Counted from the first letter of the stretch, positions 30,192 to 39,913 are shown. The stretch is 64,000 nucleotides of DNA from Pseudoalteromonas arctica (GCF_012927645.1 NZ_JABBMT010000006.1:62001-126000); one strand, 5' to 3'. Numbers and translations are program-made. The notes: generated by a model not told the origin, from the sequence alone.

Positions 30192-31384
30192 TACATCTCT
30201 TTTCTATCTTTGACGGTAGCTTGGATCAAAATATTGCGCGGCGTTAATTGCTTTTCACAAAACGTCTGCACATTGACTTGATAACCTTGTTGTTGCAAAT
30301 ATAAAGCACGATCGAGTACAAGCCAAACTTCAATTGCTCTTCTGAACACATGTCGAACCAGTTCAATACGCTCAGTTACTCTTTTGCGCATTTTCCCTTT
30401 CTCTAAAAAATAGTCATAATCAATATCTTGCGGTATATTCAAGCTCTTTTTCTCCGCTGCCCATGCACAAAAAGCTTTAAATGAATCTGAAAAAATAACT
30501 TTGTTAACCGAGGGCACGCTCACGTAATTTTGTTCGCCAGTAAGACTTTTGCGTAAGGCATCAAAACCCAATCGCCATTGCACTTCAATTTTACGAACTT
30601 TTTCTACCCGAGAAGGAGCTGTCACCGTTTCTTGTAGTGCTAATTTTAAATCACGGTGAGTTAACTTTAGCTTACTGTGCTGCGCAACTGTGCTCATTGC
30701 TTGATAGTCATTGGCAGTAAACAAGTGATAACAGCACGGCGACAAGCTAATCTTTTCTGTTTGGGCGCTAACTGCGGCGCTTATAAAGGTTTGATGTAAC
30801 GATCCGCAAGCATGTAGTGCTACTGCATGTTGTGCTTGTTGAAAATACCCAGTTACATCATCTTTGAGCACATCAGCTTGGCTAAAACGCATGGCTAACC
30901 CTTGCTGCTGAGCACTCTGCTGACCTTGTTCACATAAATGTTTTTGTAGTTCGATACTATGCACACTCGGCGCACGGTTGAATGCCAGCATACGTCCTAA
31001 ATGGCCTTTCCCCGCACACCATTCTAATACCGGTAATTGTGACTCTTGGCCAAGCGCACAAACAAAATCTTGCAGCTGCGCAAACTTGCGTCCTTTAATG
31101 CCATTGCTGATCCAAAACGGATAGTCGCTACGCGTAGTGGAAGCTTGAGGTAAATCACACAATGTAGCTAAATTATTGACTGCTGGAATGTATGAGCTAA
31201 AGAATTGATACAAGGCATCTTGATTGCTATCGAGATCAGCAACTTGTTGGTCGCTCAACACCGTTAATGGTTGTTCTAATTCAGGCCATGGCAGCTGATC
31301 AAAATCGAATGCTGTGCATTGCCAATAATGGCGAGTACTATGTAATAAGTTATCTAGGGCTGTAAACTGCTCAGCAAGGCTCAT
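30191..31384 (-). CDS. SAM-dependent methyltransferase (Methyltransf_32-like)
   Basis: 397 residues. A Rossmann SAM-binding motif VLEWCAGKGHLGRMLAF lies at about 137-153, an acidic strand SIELQ follows, and a SPCCYHLF motif (about 215-222) resembles the catalytic SPCCYHL signature of METTL25/RRNAD-like methyltransferases. This points to an RNA or protein substrate, but it is not known. The C-terminal 150 residues are basic and helical. It is translationally coupled to the carbonic anhydrase gene; no functional link is evident. Confidence 0.72.
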   Translation of the reverse strand: MSLAEQFTALDNLLHSTRHYWQCTAFDFDQLPWPELEQPLTVLSDQQVADLDSNQDALYQFFSSYIPAVNNLATLCDLPQASTTRSDYPFWISNGIKGRKFAQLQDFVCALGQESQLPVLEWCAGKGHLGRMLAFNRAPSVHSIELQKHLCEQGQQSAQQQGLAMRFSQADVLKDDVTGYFQQAQHAVALHACGSLHQTFISAAVSAQTEKISLSPCCYHLFTANDYQAMSTVAQHSKLKLTHRDLKLALQETVTAPSRVEKVRKIEVQWRLGFDALRKSLTGEQNYVSVPSVNKVIFSDSFKAFCAWAAEKKSLNIPQDIDYDYFLEKGKMRKRVTERIELVRHVFRRAIEVWLVLDRALYLQQQGYQVNVQTFCEKQLTPRNILIQATVKDRKEM

Positions 31385-31521
31385 GTGATTTTAGCGATGG
31401 TCAATTCGTATTGGCATTATACGCTTTTTCTGAGCATCAAGCGTAAATAAAGTGGTATCGATAACAAACTAATTATAATTGCTAAATTAACTCAAGGTTT
31501 TTGCATCTCAACAGGAATGAC

Positions 31522-31547
31522 AAAAGCACCTCAATTGAGGTGCTTTT
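31522..31547. terminator. Terminator after ilvA
   Basis: Perfect 26-bp palindrome: AAAAGCACCTCAA and its complement (31522-31547). On the minus strand it comes 12 bases after the ilvA stop and ends in TTTT, so it ends the ilvGMDA operon. It could also act on plus-strand transcription. Confidence 0.85.
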
Positions 31548-31559
31548 AAAGGTATATAT

Positions 31560-33110
31560 TTAATTATTAGCTGCTTTAGCCCTATCAACAAGCCCTTGCG
31601 TAGTTAAAAATTGGGTAAAACACGGATTAAGTGTTTCATCTTGGACGCTATAACCTAAGCGATTTAAATGCTCGTTAAAAACCTCATACTGATTAGGTTC
31701 AATCGCAAACCCCGCCAAAACATTGCCCATTGAGCCGCCGTGGTTGCGATAATGAAATAACGTAATGTTCCAATTACAGCCTAAGGTATCTAAAAAGCGC
31801 GCTAGTGCACCTGGATATTCAGGAAACTCAAAGCGTAATAAGCGTTCATGAAGCTGCTCAGGTGCTTTACCGCCGACCATATATCGCACGTGCAGTTTAG
31901 CGAGTTCGTTATCTGATAAATCACAAAATTGATAACCGTTTGTAGTTAAATCGGCTTTGAGTTCATCTAACTCTTGCTGACCTTGACGCAGCGCAATACC
32001 AACAAAAATCTGTGCTTCACCTGGTCCTGCAAAACGGTAGTTAAATTCTGTGATTGCACGGCCACCTAACGAGGCACAAAACTGTTTAAAACTGCCTTTT
32101 TCTTCATTGATGGTTACCGCTAACAACGCTTCGTTTTTTTCACCCAGCGCAGTACGCTCAGCCACATAACGTAAGCGGTCAAAGTTCAAGTTCGCACCAG
32201 ATAAGATAGCCGCTAAATGCAGCCCCTTTTGACCACTTTGTTGGCACCACTTTTTAAGCCCCGCAGTAGCAAGCGCCCCAGAAGGCTCAGTAATAGCACG
32301 GGTTGATACAAAAATATCTTGCATCGCTGCACATATTTCGTCGCCCGTTACAGTCACCACTTCATCACAAAACTTTTGTGCTAAACGAAACGTTTCGCCG
32401 CCGATAATTTTCACCGCAACGCCGTCAGCAAAACTACCAACTCGCTCTAGCTCTACTGGTTTACCTGCTTTAAGCGCCGCTTGTAAACAGGCACTTTCGT
32501 CGGCTTCCACACCGATGACTTTGATATCTGGGCGCAGTGACTTTATATACACCGCCATGCCAGCCAATAAGCCTCCGCCACCGACAGGAATAAACACCGC
32601 ATCCAGTTGGTTAAGTTGCTGCATAAGTTCGCGAGCTACGGTTCCTTGACCAACAATCACATCAGGATCATCAAATGGTGGCACAAATACGCCATTGCGC
32701 TGTTCAGTCAATTCTAAGGCATGCGCTTTAGCGGCATCAAAATGATGGCCATGTAGTACCACTTCACCACCGAGTGTTCGCACTGCACTGACTTTGATTT
32801 CAGGTGTAGTGACCGGCATGACGATAGTCGCTTGATGACCTAAATGCGAGGCACTGAGCGCCACCCCTTGGGCATGATTACCAGCAGATGCGGTGATCAC
32901 CACCGAGCCCTTTGGTAATTTAGCCAGTTTGTTATATGCACCACGCAGTTTAAACGAATAAACGGGTTGTTGATCTTCACGCTTTAACCACACTTGATTA
33001 CCAAGGCGAGCACTGAGTTCAGCCATTTCGCTAACCTCAGTCACTTTTGCCAGTGGTTCCATATTGGCTTGGATAATAGCGCGAAAATAATCGAGCTCTT
33101 GAGAAACCAT
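31560..33110 (-). CDS. ilvA: Biosynthetic threonine dehydratase
   Basis: Deaminates threonine to 2-oxobutanoate, the first committed step to isoleucine. 516 residues: a PLP-binding catalytic domain (about 1-320, Schiff-base lysine in VYSFKLRGAYNKL, phosphate loop GGGGLLAG) and two ACT-like regulatory domains (about 325-505) that bind isoleucine and valine. The regulatory part separates it from the short catabolic TdcB. It starts 2 bases after ilvD. Confidence 0.96.
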   Translation of the reverse strand: MVSQELDYFRAIIQANMEPLAKVTEVSEMAELSARLGNQVWLKREDQQPVYSFKLRGAYNKLAKLPKGSVVITASAGNHAQGVALSASHLGHQATIVMPVTTPEIKVSAVRTLGGEVVLHGHHFDAAKAHALELTEQRNGVFVPPFDDPDVIVGQGTVARELMQQLNQLDAVFIPVGGGGLLAGMAVYIKSLRPDIKVIGVEADESACLQAALKAGKPVELERVGSFADGVAVKIIGGETFRLAQKFCDEVVTVTGDEICAAMQDIFVSTRAITEPSGALATAGLKKWCQQSGQKGLHLAAILSGANLNFDRLRYVAERTALGEKNEALLAVTINEEKGSFKQFCASLGGRAITEFNYRFAGPGEAQIFVGIALRQGQQELDELKADLTTNGYQFCDLSDNELAKLHVRYMVGGKAPEQLHERLLRFEFPEYPGALARFLDTLGCNWNITLFHYRNHGGSMGNVLAGFAIEPNQYEVFNEHLNRLGYSVQDETLNPCFTQFLTTQGLVDRAKAANN

Positions 33111-33112
33111 AA

Positions 33113-34969
33113 TTAGCTAAGCTCCTCCAGTTTGGCTAAATCACGTACCGCGCCTTTATCAGCACTGGTTGCAAGTAGCGCATACGCTTTTAGCGCAGAT
33201 GAGACATAACGCTCACGGTCTAGCGGTTTATATGCCTGCTTGCCACGGGCTAGTTGTTTTTGCTTACGCGCTTCAAGTTCTTCATCTGTTAACGCTAACG
33301 TGATTTCGCGGGTAGCGATGTCGATAATAATTTTATCGCCGCTTTCAACGTAAGCAATGGCACCGCCACTGGCCGCTTCAGGTGAAACGTGACCAATTGA
33401 TAAGCCAGACGTACCGCCCGAGAAGCGACCATCAGTGATCAAGGCGCATTTTTCAGCCAAACCTTTTGATTTTAAGTAACTGGTTGGGTAAAGCATTTCT
33501 TGCATACCAGGTCCACCTTTCGGTCCTTCGTAGCGAATAACCACAACATCACCTGCTTTTACTTCATCATTTAAAATACCATCAACTGAATCATCTTGTG
33601 ATTCATACACCACGGCGGTGCCTTCAAAATGCAGCATTTCATCAACCACACCCGCGCTTTTCACAATACAGCCATCAACAGCTAAGTTACCCGATAGTAC
33701 GGCTAAGCCGCCATCTTGGCGAAACGCATGTTCAACGCTACGGATACAGCCATGTTCACGGTCGTTATCACCTTCATCCCAACGACACTCCTGGCTCATT
33801 GCTTTAGTAGTACGAATACCCGCAGGCCCTGCACGGTAAAACTTTTGTGCAGCTTCGTTGTTTGGATCAGTAGCATCCCATTTTTTAACTAGCTCTGCCA
33901 TGGTCATCCCAGCAACATGGTTTACCGACAGATCAACTAAGCCCGCTTTACCCAGTTCGCAAATAATCGCCATCATGCCACCAGCGCGGTGTACATCTTC
34001 AATGTGATACTGCGCAGTAGCTGGAGCAACTTTACATAAGAATGGCGTTTTACGAGATAACGCATCAATGTGCGACATATCAAAATCAACACCGGCTTCT
34101 TGCGCAGCGGCAAGTAAATGCAATACCGTATTTGATGATCCACCCATCGCAATATCAACCACCATGGCATTCATAAAGGCTGTTTTATTGGCAATGCCGC
34201 GTGGTAGTACGTCTTTATTATCTTTTTGGTAATACTCACGACATAAATCAACAATGCGTGCACCGGCTTCAACATACAACTGTTTGCGGTCTTTATGAGT
34301 CGCAAGCGTAGTACCGTTACCCGGCAGTGCTAGACCAATCGCCTCTAATAAACAGTTCATTGAATTGGCGGTAAACATACCAGAACATGAACCACAAGTT
34401 GGGCATGCTGAACGCTCAACTTGCTCTGAGTCCGCATCACTTACCGATTCATCTGCGCCTTTTACCATAGCATCGACCAAATCGAGTTTGATATCGATAT
34501 TGGCAAGCTTAGTTTTACCGGCTTCCATCGGGCCGCCTGACACAAAGATCACTGGAATATCTAAACGTAGTGCCGCAAGCATCATCCCTGGGGTGATTTT
34601 GTCGCAGTTAGAAATACAGATCATTGCATCGGCGCAGTGACCATTAACCATGTATTCAACCGAGTCGGCGATTAAGTCGCGCGATGGTAATGAATACAAC
34701 ATGCCGCCGTGACCCATTGCAATACCATCATCGATAGCGATAGTATTAAATTCTTTTGGCACACCACCGGCTTGGGTGATGGTTTCAGCCATGAGCTCAC
34801 TAAGTTGATTAAGATGCACGTGCCCCGGTACAAATTGTGTGAACGAGTTTACAACCGCAATAATTGGTTTACCAAAATCGGTATCTGTCATGCCTGTGGC
34901 ACGCCATAATGCACGAGCACCTGCTCGCTTTCGACCTTCAGTTGTTGTTGCACTTCTTAATTTAGCCAT
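33113..34969 (-). CDS. ilvD: Dihydroxy-acid dehydratase
   Basis: Iron-sulfur enzyme that makes the 2-oxo acid precursors of valine and isoleucine. 618 residues, the standard length. Cluster and active-site signatures [12 protein letters not shown] (about 122-133) and [19 protein letters not shown] (about 195-213) are intact, as is the C-terminal [19 protein letters not shown]. Operon order is ilvG-ilvM-ilvD-ilvA; ilvE is missing from its usual E. coli place between ilvM and ilvD, where a 115-bp gap is seen instead. Confidence 0.97.
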   Translation of the reverse strand: MAKLRSATTTEGRKRAGARALWRATGMTDTDFGKPIIAVVNSFTQFVPGHVHLNQLSELMAETITQAGGVPKEFNTIAIDDGIAMGHGGMLYSLPSRDLIADSVEYMVNGHCADAMICISNCDKITPGMMLAALRLDIPVIFVSGGPMEAGKTKLANIDIKLDLVDAMVKGADESVSDADSEQVERSACPTCGSCSGMFTANSMNCLLEAIGLALPGNGTTLATHKDRKQLYVEAGARIVDLCREYYQKDNKDVLPRGIANKTAFMNAMVVDIAMGGSSNTVLHLLAAAQEAGVDFDMSHIDALSRKTPFLCKVAPATAQYHIEDVHRAGGMMAIICELGKAGLVDLSVNHVAGMTMAELVKKWDATDPNNEAAQKFYRAGPAGIRTTKAMSQECRWDEGDNDREHGCIRSVEHAFRQDGGLAVLSGNLAVDGCIVKSAGVVDEMLHFEGTAVVYESQDDSVDGILNDEVKAGDVVVIRYEGPKGGPGMQEMLYPTSYLKSKGLAEKCALITDGRFSGGTSGLSIGHVSPEAASGGAIAYVESGDKIIIDIATREITLALTDEELEARKQKQLARGKQAYKPLDRERYVSSALKAYALLATSADKGAVRDLAKLEELS

Positions 34970-35084
34970 AGTTACCTCTGTGTTTGCAGTTACTTTTGAT
35001 ATGTAACTGACATCCTCATTCTTAAATTTTTATTGCTAAAGGGAAAATACCCAATAGCCCTGTTGATTTAGTTTTTACAACAAA

Positions 35085-35327
35085 CTACATTGCTTGCTGG
35101 TGTAAATTTTCTAGTGTTACTTGCTTAACGTCCACCAGCTTATTGAGCTGTGTGGTTAATAAGTGAATTGGTTTATCACTGTCGACCGTCATGGCGACAT
35201 GGTACTGACCATCATCCATATTCAGTTGAAAATGGGTTAAATTAAAACCACGGTGACGAACTACACGTAAAAAGCGCTCCACGGCAACACTTTGGTTTTT
35301 TAAAGCAACTGTTAAACTGTGTTTCAT
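35085..35327 (-). CDS. ilvM: Acetolactate synthase II small subunit
   Basis: 80-residue ACT-domain regulatory subunit of acetolactate synthase II. The pattern ERFLRVVRHRGFNLTHFQLN (about 19-38) is the ACT core. It overlaps the ilvG stop by 4 bases (ATGA-type overlap), as expected for coupled synthesis of the two subunits. Confidence 0.9.
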   Translation of the reverse strand: MKHSLTVALKNQSVAVERFLRVVRHRGFNLTHFQLNMDDGQYHVAMTVDSDKPIHLLTTQLNKLVDVKQVTLENLHQQAM

Positions 35328-36973
35328 TTTGCACTCTCCGTCATCATTTCATCATTGGCAGCACCCGGTGGTACTAACGGCCATACGTTTTCTTTATCAT
35401 CTATACAGGCATGTACTATATAAGGGCCTTCACTATTGACTAATGCTGTAATTGCATCATCAACTTGGTTTGCATGAGTAATTGTTTGCCCAGGTATTCC
35501 AAACACCGCAGCTAATTGCACAAAGTCTGGGTTATCTGATAAATCAGTTTCAGAATAACGCCCTTCAAAAAACAACTCTTGCCATTGACGAACCATACCT
35601 AAGCGTTGGTTGTCCAAAATCAATATTTTTACCGGTAAGTTATTACGACGAATAGTGGCTAACTCTTGAATGTTCATCATGATTGAGCCATCACCAGAAA
35701 CCGTGATCACAAAATCATTTGGTCGCGCTACTTGCGCACCAATGGCCGCAGGCAAACCAAAGCCCATAGTGCCTGCGCCACCACTACTTAAATGGTTGCT
35801 TGGATGACTAAATTTCATATGTTGTGCTACCCACATTTGGTGCTGGCCTACATCACAACAAACCACGCCATTTTGTGGCATACGCTGACTAAGCTGATTT
35901 AATAAGTATGGCGCGAAAACTTTCTCACCAGGGTAATCATATCGCCATGCATATTCAGTCATCATCGCTTTGGTATGCGCTAACCAAGCTTGCTCAGTAA
36001 CAAAACACTCAAGCTGAGGTAATGAACTTTTTAAGTCTGCAATCAACGAAGCTTTGGCCGGTTTACGTTTACCTACTTCTGCGGCATCGATATCTAAATG
36101 AATTACTTTTGCTTTGGCTGCAAACTTACCTAAATTACCAGTTACGCGGTCGTCAAAGCGCGCACCGATACATACTAGTACATCACACTCTTGTACCGCT
36201 AAATTTGCAGCTTGGCCGCCATGCATACCTAACATACCTAAGTGATATTCGTAATCAGGTAATACACTGCCTAATGCTTTTAGCGTTGAAACCGCAGGCA
36301 TTTGAGTTTTTTCTAAAAATTGCATTAGCTGTGCTTGCGCATCAGCCGCTTGTACACCACCACCAACATAGGCAACAGGTTGTTTCGCTTCACTTAATAA
36401 CTGATTAGCAATCGCCACTTGGTTTAAATCTAACACTGGTAAGTAATCATCGGCAGCAAGCCAAGGATGAAAAGGCACTTGCGCCATTTGAATATCTTTA
36501 GGGATATCAACTAAAACAGGGCCCGGGCGGCCACTTTGCGCTAAGTGCATAGCTTCTTGTAATATTTCGGCTAAATCTTCTGAGCGCTCGACCATATAAC
36601 TGTGTTTGGTGCAGGATAATGACATACCTAATACATCGATTTCTTGAAACGCATCAGAACCGATAGCAGCAGTTGGAACTTGACCTGTGATCGCAAGTAA
36701 TGGCACCGAGTCCATCATCGCATCAGCAAGCGCGGTGATTAAGTTAGTAGCCCCTGGGCCTGAGGTCGCAAAACAAACTCCTAATTTGCCGGTGCTACGA
36801 GCAAAACCAACCGCCGCAAACCCTGCACCTTGCTCATGACGAGTGAGGTAGTGCTTAACCGGCGCACCATACAGCGCATCGTAAATTGGCATAATGGCTC
36901 CACCTGGGTAACCAAAAACTTCATTTACGCCGTGTTTGGCTAATAAATCAATTGTTAACTCTGCACCTGTCAT
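35324..36973 (-). CDS. ilvG: Acetolactate synthase II large subunit
   Basis: TPP-dependent enzyme that joins two pyruvates, or pyruvate with 2-oxobutanoate, at the branch to Val/Leu/Ile. 549 residues from the ATG at 36973, with GAGGAT about 9 bases upstream and the family start MTGAELTIDLL; an ATG at 37000 adds nine atypical residues. The catalytic Glu is in TRHEQGAGFAAVGFAR. The TPP motif GDGSIMMN...NN (about 425-455) is present. The frame is intact, unlike the frameshifted ilvG of E. coli K-12. Transcription is probably controlled by the attenuator upstream. Confidence 0.96.
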   Translation of the reverse strand: MTGAELTIDLLAKHGVNEVFGYPGGAIMPIYDALYGAPVKHYLTRHEQGAGFAAVGFARSTGKLGVCFATSGPGATNLITALADAMMDSVPLLAITGQVPTAAIGSDAFQEIDVLGMSLSCTKHSYMVERSEDLAEILQEAMHLAQSGRPGPVLVDIPKDIQMAQVPFHPWLAADDYLPVLDLNQVAIANQLLSEAKQPVAYVGGGVQAADAQAQLMQFLEKTQMPAVSTLKALGSVLPDYEYHLGMLGMHGGQAANLAVQECDVLVCIGARFDDRVTGNLGKFAAKAKVIHLDIDAAEVGKRKPAKASLIADLKSSLPQLECFVTEQAWLAHTKAMMTEYAWRYDYPGEKVFAPYLLNQLSQRMPQNGVVCCDVGQHQMWVAQHMKFSHPSNHLSSGGAGTMGFGLPAAIGAQVARPNDFVITVSGDGSIMMNIQELATIRRNNLPVKILILDNQRLGMVRQWQELFFEGRYSETDLSDNPDFVQLAAVFGIPGQTITHANQVDDAITALVNSEGPYIVHACIDDKENVWPLVPPGAANDEMMTESAK

Positions 36974-37040
36974 TAATAAATCCTCATTCCTCAGTGACAT
37001 ACCTAAACTTAATAACTCATTCTAAACCCTGAAACTAAAA

Positions 37041-37075
37041 AGCCCCCCGGACTGTTAAGTGCGGGGGGCTTTTTC
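37041..37075 (-). terminator. Attenuator terminator of the ilvGMDA operon
   Basis: On the minus strand AGCCCCCCG and CGGGGGGCT (37070-37062, 37049-37041) form a 9-bp GC-rich stem followed by TTTT. It lies between the leader peptide and ilvG. The end of the leader gene holds GCGGGGGCT (37112-37104), which can pair with the 5' arm in place of the terminator, giving an alternative fold as in classical attenuation. Confidence 0.9.
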
Positions 37076-37097
37076 AATGCTTCTCTTTTTTAAAGCA

Positions 37098-37169
37098 CTA
37101 ACAAGCCCCCGCGGTAATAATAATCACCACGACGTTAATTAGGACTAGGTTTAGTGCATTTGTAAGCAT
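37098..37169 (-). CDS. ilvL: ilvGMDA operon leader peptide
   Basis: A 23-residue peptide starting MLTNALNLVLINVVVIII and ending TAGAC. Eleven of its codons are Leu, Val or Ile, including a run VVVIII, which matches the E. coli IlvL run VVVIII. When charged branched-chain tRNAs are short, ribosomes stall in this run and the downstream terminator does not form. It is followed by the attenuator stem and then ilvG. It is too short for normal gene callers. Confidence 0.92.
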   Translation of the reverse strand: MLTNALNLVLINVVVIIITAGAC

Positions 37170-37494
37170 GTAATCAATACCAAAAATTTGTTTATTCGCA
37201 AGAGGAGTTATTTACTCCCCCGCTGTCTTTTTCTATTAGTACCGCGATGAGGGGGTTAAGTCAACCTTAAAATCAATCCAATTTCCATATAAACACCAGC
37301 CTTTGAAGGCATAAAAATCCAACATAAGCACACAAATAGATTAATTTTTCTCATATGCGAAAAAATTAATATTTCACACCTCGTTATAACCAAATAGCGG
37401 TTTGATTAATTTTTGACGAACTCGCTAATTTTAACATTACCCAATTAAGCATATTGGTTTAATATGGATGTATACCCAACCAATAAGGACAATT

Positions 37495-38373
37495 ATGAAC
37501 CTCACTCAGCGTATTAGCAGTTACTTTATTTTATCGCTTCTACTGTGTATTAGCTTTGCTAGTCATAGCGCACCGGGTCTTTGGAAAGTCGAAAAAAACG
37601 GCATTAACAGCTATTTATTTGGCACTGTGCATGTGGGCGATGCCAGTATGAAAGGCCTGCCAGAGAAAGTCACCAAAGCCATTGCTGCCAGTGATAAAGT
37701 GATTGTAGAAGTCGATGTTAGTGCTATCAGCCCGATGGAAATGCAGCGCCGCTCTATGCCATTTATGATGCTAAAAAATGGTAAGACCCTACAAAGTGAA
37801 TTATCAGAGCAGAACTACGCCAAATTAAATGAATATTTCAGCAAAAAGTCGATAGATATCGCGATGTTTAACAAACTAGCCCCGTGGGCGGTGATGGTTA
37901 CTATGCTGCAAATGGAGTTTCAAAATGCAGGTTTTTCTGATCAAACCGGCATTGACAAGCAAGTACTTGCTTACGCTAAAAAAAACAATATAGCGGTGGG
38001 TGAATTAGAAACCCTCGAATATCAAATGGAGATGTTTAATAATCTATCGTTGTTAAGTAACGAAATGATTGAAGAAACCTTTGAACAGCTTGCCGATATT
38101 GAAACCTACTTTATTACCCTAGTAAATGCGTGGAAAAACGGCGATATGGCGACGTTAACTAAGTACTACAATGAAAGCTTTGACGACAGTAACTATGGCG
38201 AGATCAGCGAACAAGTGATGCTGATTGAACGTAACAATAACTGGGTAAAAGAGCTCACGCCACGCATCGGTAAAGAGAAACTATTTATCGCCGTAGGCGC
38301 CCTGCACTTACCAGAGCAACACGGTTTATTAAAGCAATTTAAAGATCAGGGTTTTACAGTAACTCGCCTGTAA
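37495..38373 (+). CDS. TraB/GumN family secreted protein
   Basis: 292 residues from the ATG at 37495 (AAGGAC upstream); a longer start at 37468 would bury the signal peptide. Signal peptide about 1-24 (CISFASHSA), then the TraB/GumN domain opening GLWKVEKNGINSYLFGTVHVGD with the conserved GTxH, and the C-terminal FIAVGALHLPEQHGLL with a second GxxH(L) motif. Members are proposed to be metal-dependent proteases related to Tiki/EreA folds; the substrate is unknown. Probably periplasmic. Confidence 0.88.
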   Translation: MNLTQRISSYFILSLLLCISFASHSAPGLWKVEKNGINSYLFGTVHVGDASMKGLPEKVTKAIAASDKVIVEVDVSAISPMEMQRRSMPFMMLKNGKTLQSELSEQNYAKLNEYFSKKSIDIAMFNKLAPWAVMVTMLQMEFQNAGFSDQTGIDKQVLAYAKKNNIAVGELETLEYQMEMFNNLSLLSNEMIEETFEQLADIETYFITLVNAWKNGDMATLTKYYNESFDDSNYGEISEQVMLIERNNNWVKELTPRIGKEKLFIAVGALHLPEQHGLLKQFKDQGFTVTRL

Positions 38374-38461
38374 TTACTCGCCAATAGACAATTTAACCGC
38401 TTGACTAGTAATAACCAAGCGGACTGCCTTATTACTCCACCCTCAGTCACTGCTATTTGTT

Positions 38462-38516
38462 CAAAAAATTTAGTGAATTATTCACAAAGAGGTTAAGAGA
38501 CGCTGCGCTTTAGAGG
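38462..38516 (+). repeat. Direct repeat, left copy
   Basis: About 55 bp, starting CAAAAAATTTA and ending CGCTGCGCTTTAGAGG, repeated at 40656-40712 with a few changes (about 90 % identity by eye). The two copies have the same orientation and bracket the low-GC block of small or broken genes. Between the TraB stop and this repeat, and from the repeat to 38640, I see nothing else. Confidence 0.75.
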
Positions 38517-38647
38517 AATATATAAGTAAATACTGCGCAATAGCGTAAGGATAAGGCAAATTATAAGATATCTTTTTTGTTCTCTTGTTTCTTTTAAAAC
38601 TCATTTGTTTTTGCTTGTTTTTTGTACCTTTTGTTTTATAGTGATTA

Positions 38648-38676
38648 TTCTTCACCTTAGAAGACTACAATATAAT
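38648..38676 (+). promoter_or_regulatory. Promoter of the small secreted-protein gene
   Basis: A perfect -10 TATAAT at 38671-38676, with a weak -35 TTCTTC 17 bases upstream. Predicted start near 38683, 13 bases before the ATG. Confidence 0.45.
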
Positions 38677-38695
38677 CGGAATATAGGAGAAGAAA

Positions 38696-38890
38696 ATGAT
38701 TCAAAACTTTATAAAAACGTCGGTAGTGTTACTGATTATATCTTTTGTTTCAATTCCAATCCATTCTCAACAAATCAGCAAGGATAAAGCGCATACTAAC
38801 TCTGTATATCATGTAACTAGTACTCTTTTCGCTGCACAAGTCAGATGTTACAAGTGCAACTCTAATAAAACTGTTAATGCGCACTCATAG
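38696..38890 (+). CDS. Small secreted protein of unknown function
   Basis: 64 residues with a strong ribosome binding site (AGGAGA, 6 bases upstream) and a perfect -10 box nearby, so it is likely expressed. Residues about 5-24 form a signal peptide (VVLLIISFVSIPIHSQ); the mature part is about 40 residues with a CYKC pair near the end. I recognise no family. It is low in GC, like the next gene, which begins 47 bases downstream, suggesting acquisition from elsewhere. Confidence 0.5.
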   Translation: MIQNFIKTSVVLLIISFVSIPIHSQQISKDKAHTNSVYHVTSTLFAAQVRCYKCNSNKTVNAHS

Positions 38891-38937
38891 GTTTTTAATT
38901 CTTTAAACGGTTTCAAACATTCAATTGGATATTAGAA

Positions 38938-39534
38938 ATGAACATAAAAATAAAATGCTTAATTGCTTTTCCACTTATAGCTTTTGTATTTATATATTTT
39001 TCAAATACGCCTAGCCATTTAGTGAATAATAACTCGAGTAATGAAGAGCAAAGTTTGAACAGAGCAGAAGCTGTAAGTAGCAATATTAGTTTTATTGATA
39101 AACCAGAAGATAGTGCCCCGCAAGAAACTAGATCTTCTATTCTTAATGTATCAAAACCTTTAGCTCATCAAGAAATGTCTAAAAAAGAGAGTACATTAGA
39201 AAAAGATATAAAAGTAAATGACTCAACTCCATCAGAAAAATTCATTTCTTTTGATGAACAGGAAGTTAATTATGAATGGGCGGATAACATGACATATAAA
39301 TTAAATGATTTTTTTTCTTTTAATGAACATTTAGCTGATCTGAATCTAGTAGATGTTCAATGCAGGGAAACACTATGCCATCTAAAATTATCTTCTACTG
39401 AAGCTGATTCTATAGAGAAAGCAATTATTATTGGTAATGAACTTCGTTCTGATAAGGAATGGGAAAATTATTCTTTTTATTTAGTGGGTCAACCTGATGA
39501 AAATACTATGACAGTTGAGATTGGTGTTAACTGA
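38938..39534 (+). CDS. Membrane-anchored or secreted protein of unknown function
   Basis: 198 residues. N-terminal hydrophobic helix (about 5-24, CLIAFPLIAFVFIYFS), then a low-complexity Ser/Asn/Glu-rich linker (about 28-110), and a compact C-terminal domain (about 112-198) with VQCRETLCHLKL, whose two cysteines could form a disulfide outside the cytoplasm. A domain with this Cys-x4-Cys pattern occurs in other gammaproteobacterial secreted proteins as far as I recall, without known function. GC is clearly lower than in core genes. TTAGAA upstream is a weak ribosome binding site. Confidence 0.6.
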   Translation: MNIKIKCLIAFPLIAFVFIYFSNTPSHLVNNNSSNEEQSLNRAEAVSSNISFIDKPEDSAPQETRSSILNVSKPLAHQEMSKKESTLEKDIKVNDSTPSEKFISFDEQEVNYEWADNMTYKLNDFFSFNEHLADLNLVDVQCRETLCHLKLSSTEADSIEKAIIIGNELRSDKEWENYSFYLVGQPDENTMTVEIGVN

Positions 39535-39619
39535 AAATTAGGTGTATCCGACCACTAAATTTCTTTGCGCCTACATGCTTATACAGCACTTTATATTCTT
39601 GCATATTATTGATGCCTCA

Positions 39620-39664
39620 AGCAGCTATGGCACATACTTCTGCCATAGCTGCTCAAATTTTTTT
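39620..39664 (+). terminator. Strong hairpin terminator
   Basis: Perfect 13-bp stem AGCAGCTATGGCA / TGCCATAGCTGCT (39620-39632, 39641-39653), then CAAA and eight T on the plus strand. It ends the small secreted-protein genes and lies at the end of the broken SUKH gene. Confidence 0.85.
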
Positions 39665-39913
39665 TGAGATACTTATTCCCTGAAATTCAACATCGGAGTT
39701 TATCTCCTCTAATTGCGGCACTTCAACAATACCGAGCATCGTATTTTCGGTGTGGGTTTCACCTGAAGCAAATCCAAGCTATGACTCATATCCGTTTGTT
39801 TCTTTGAGTAAGTTCAGATAATCATTAGGGATTTTATTAATTGCCCATTCCAACAATTTGGTAATTTCTTCATCACTAGCACCACCTGAACATGATTGGA
39901 AACTCTCTTGCAT
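39653..39913 (-). pseudogene. SUKH (SMI1/KNR4)-like immunity gene broken by a stop codon
   Basis: Reading the minus strand from the ATG at 39913 gives 44 codons with a SUKH-like start, DEEITKLLEWAINKIPNDYL then LLKETNGYES, followed by an in-frame TAG (39781-39779). The same frame continues for 41 codons: LGFASGETHTENTML, GIVEVPQLEEINSDV and so on to TGA. Both halves fit one small SMI1/KNR4-like fold ('E..LP..Y..FL...NG..'), a family of antitoxin-like immunity proteins. No cognate toxin is seen. Family call is by pattern; stop and frame are read directly. Confidence 0.6.

Noticed and set aside
34365..34640. 91-codon plus-strand frame.
   Set aside because: It is antisense to the conserved core of ilvD.
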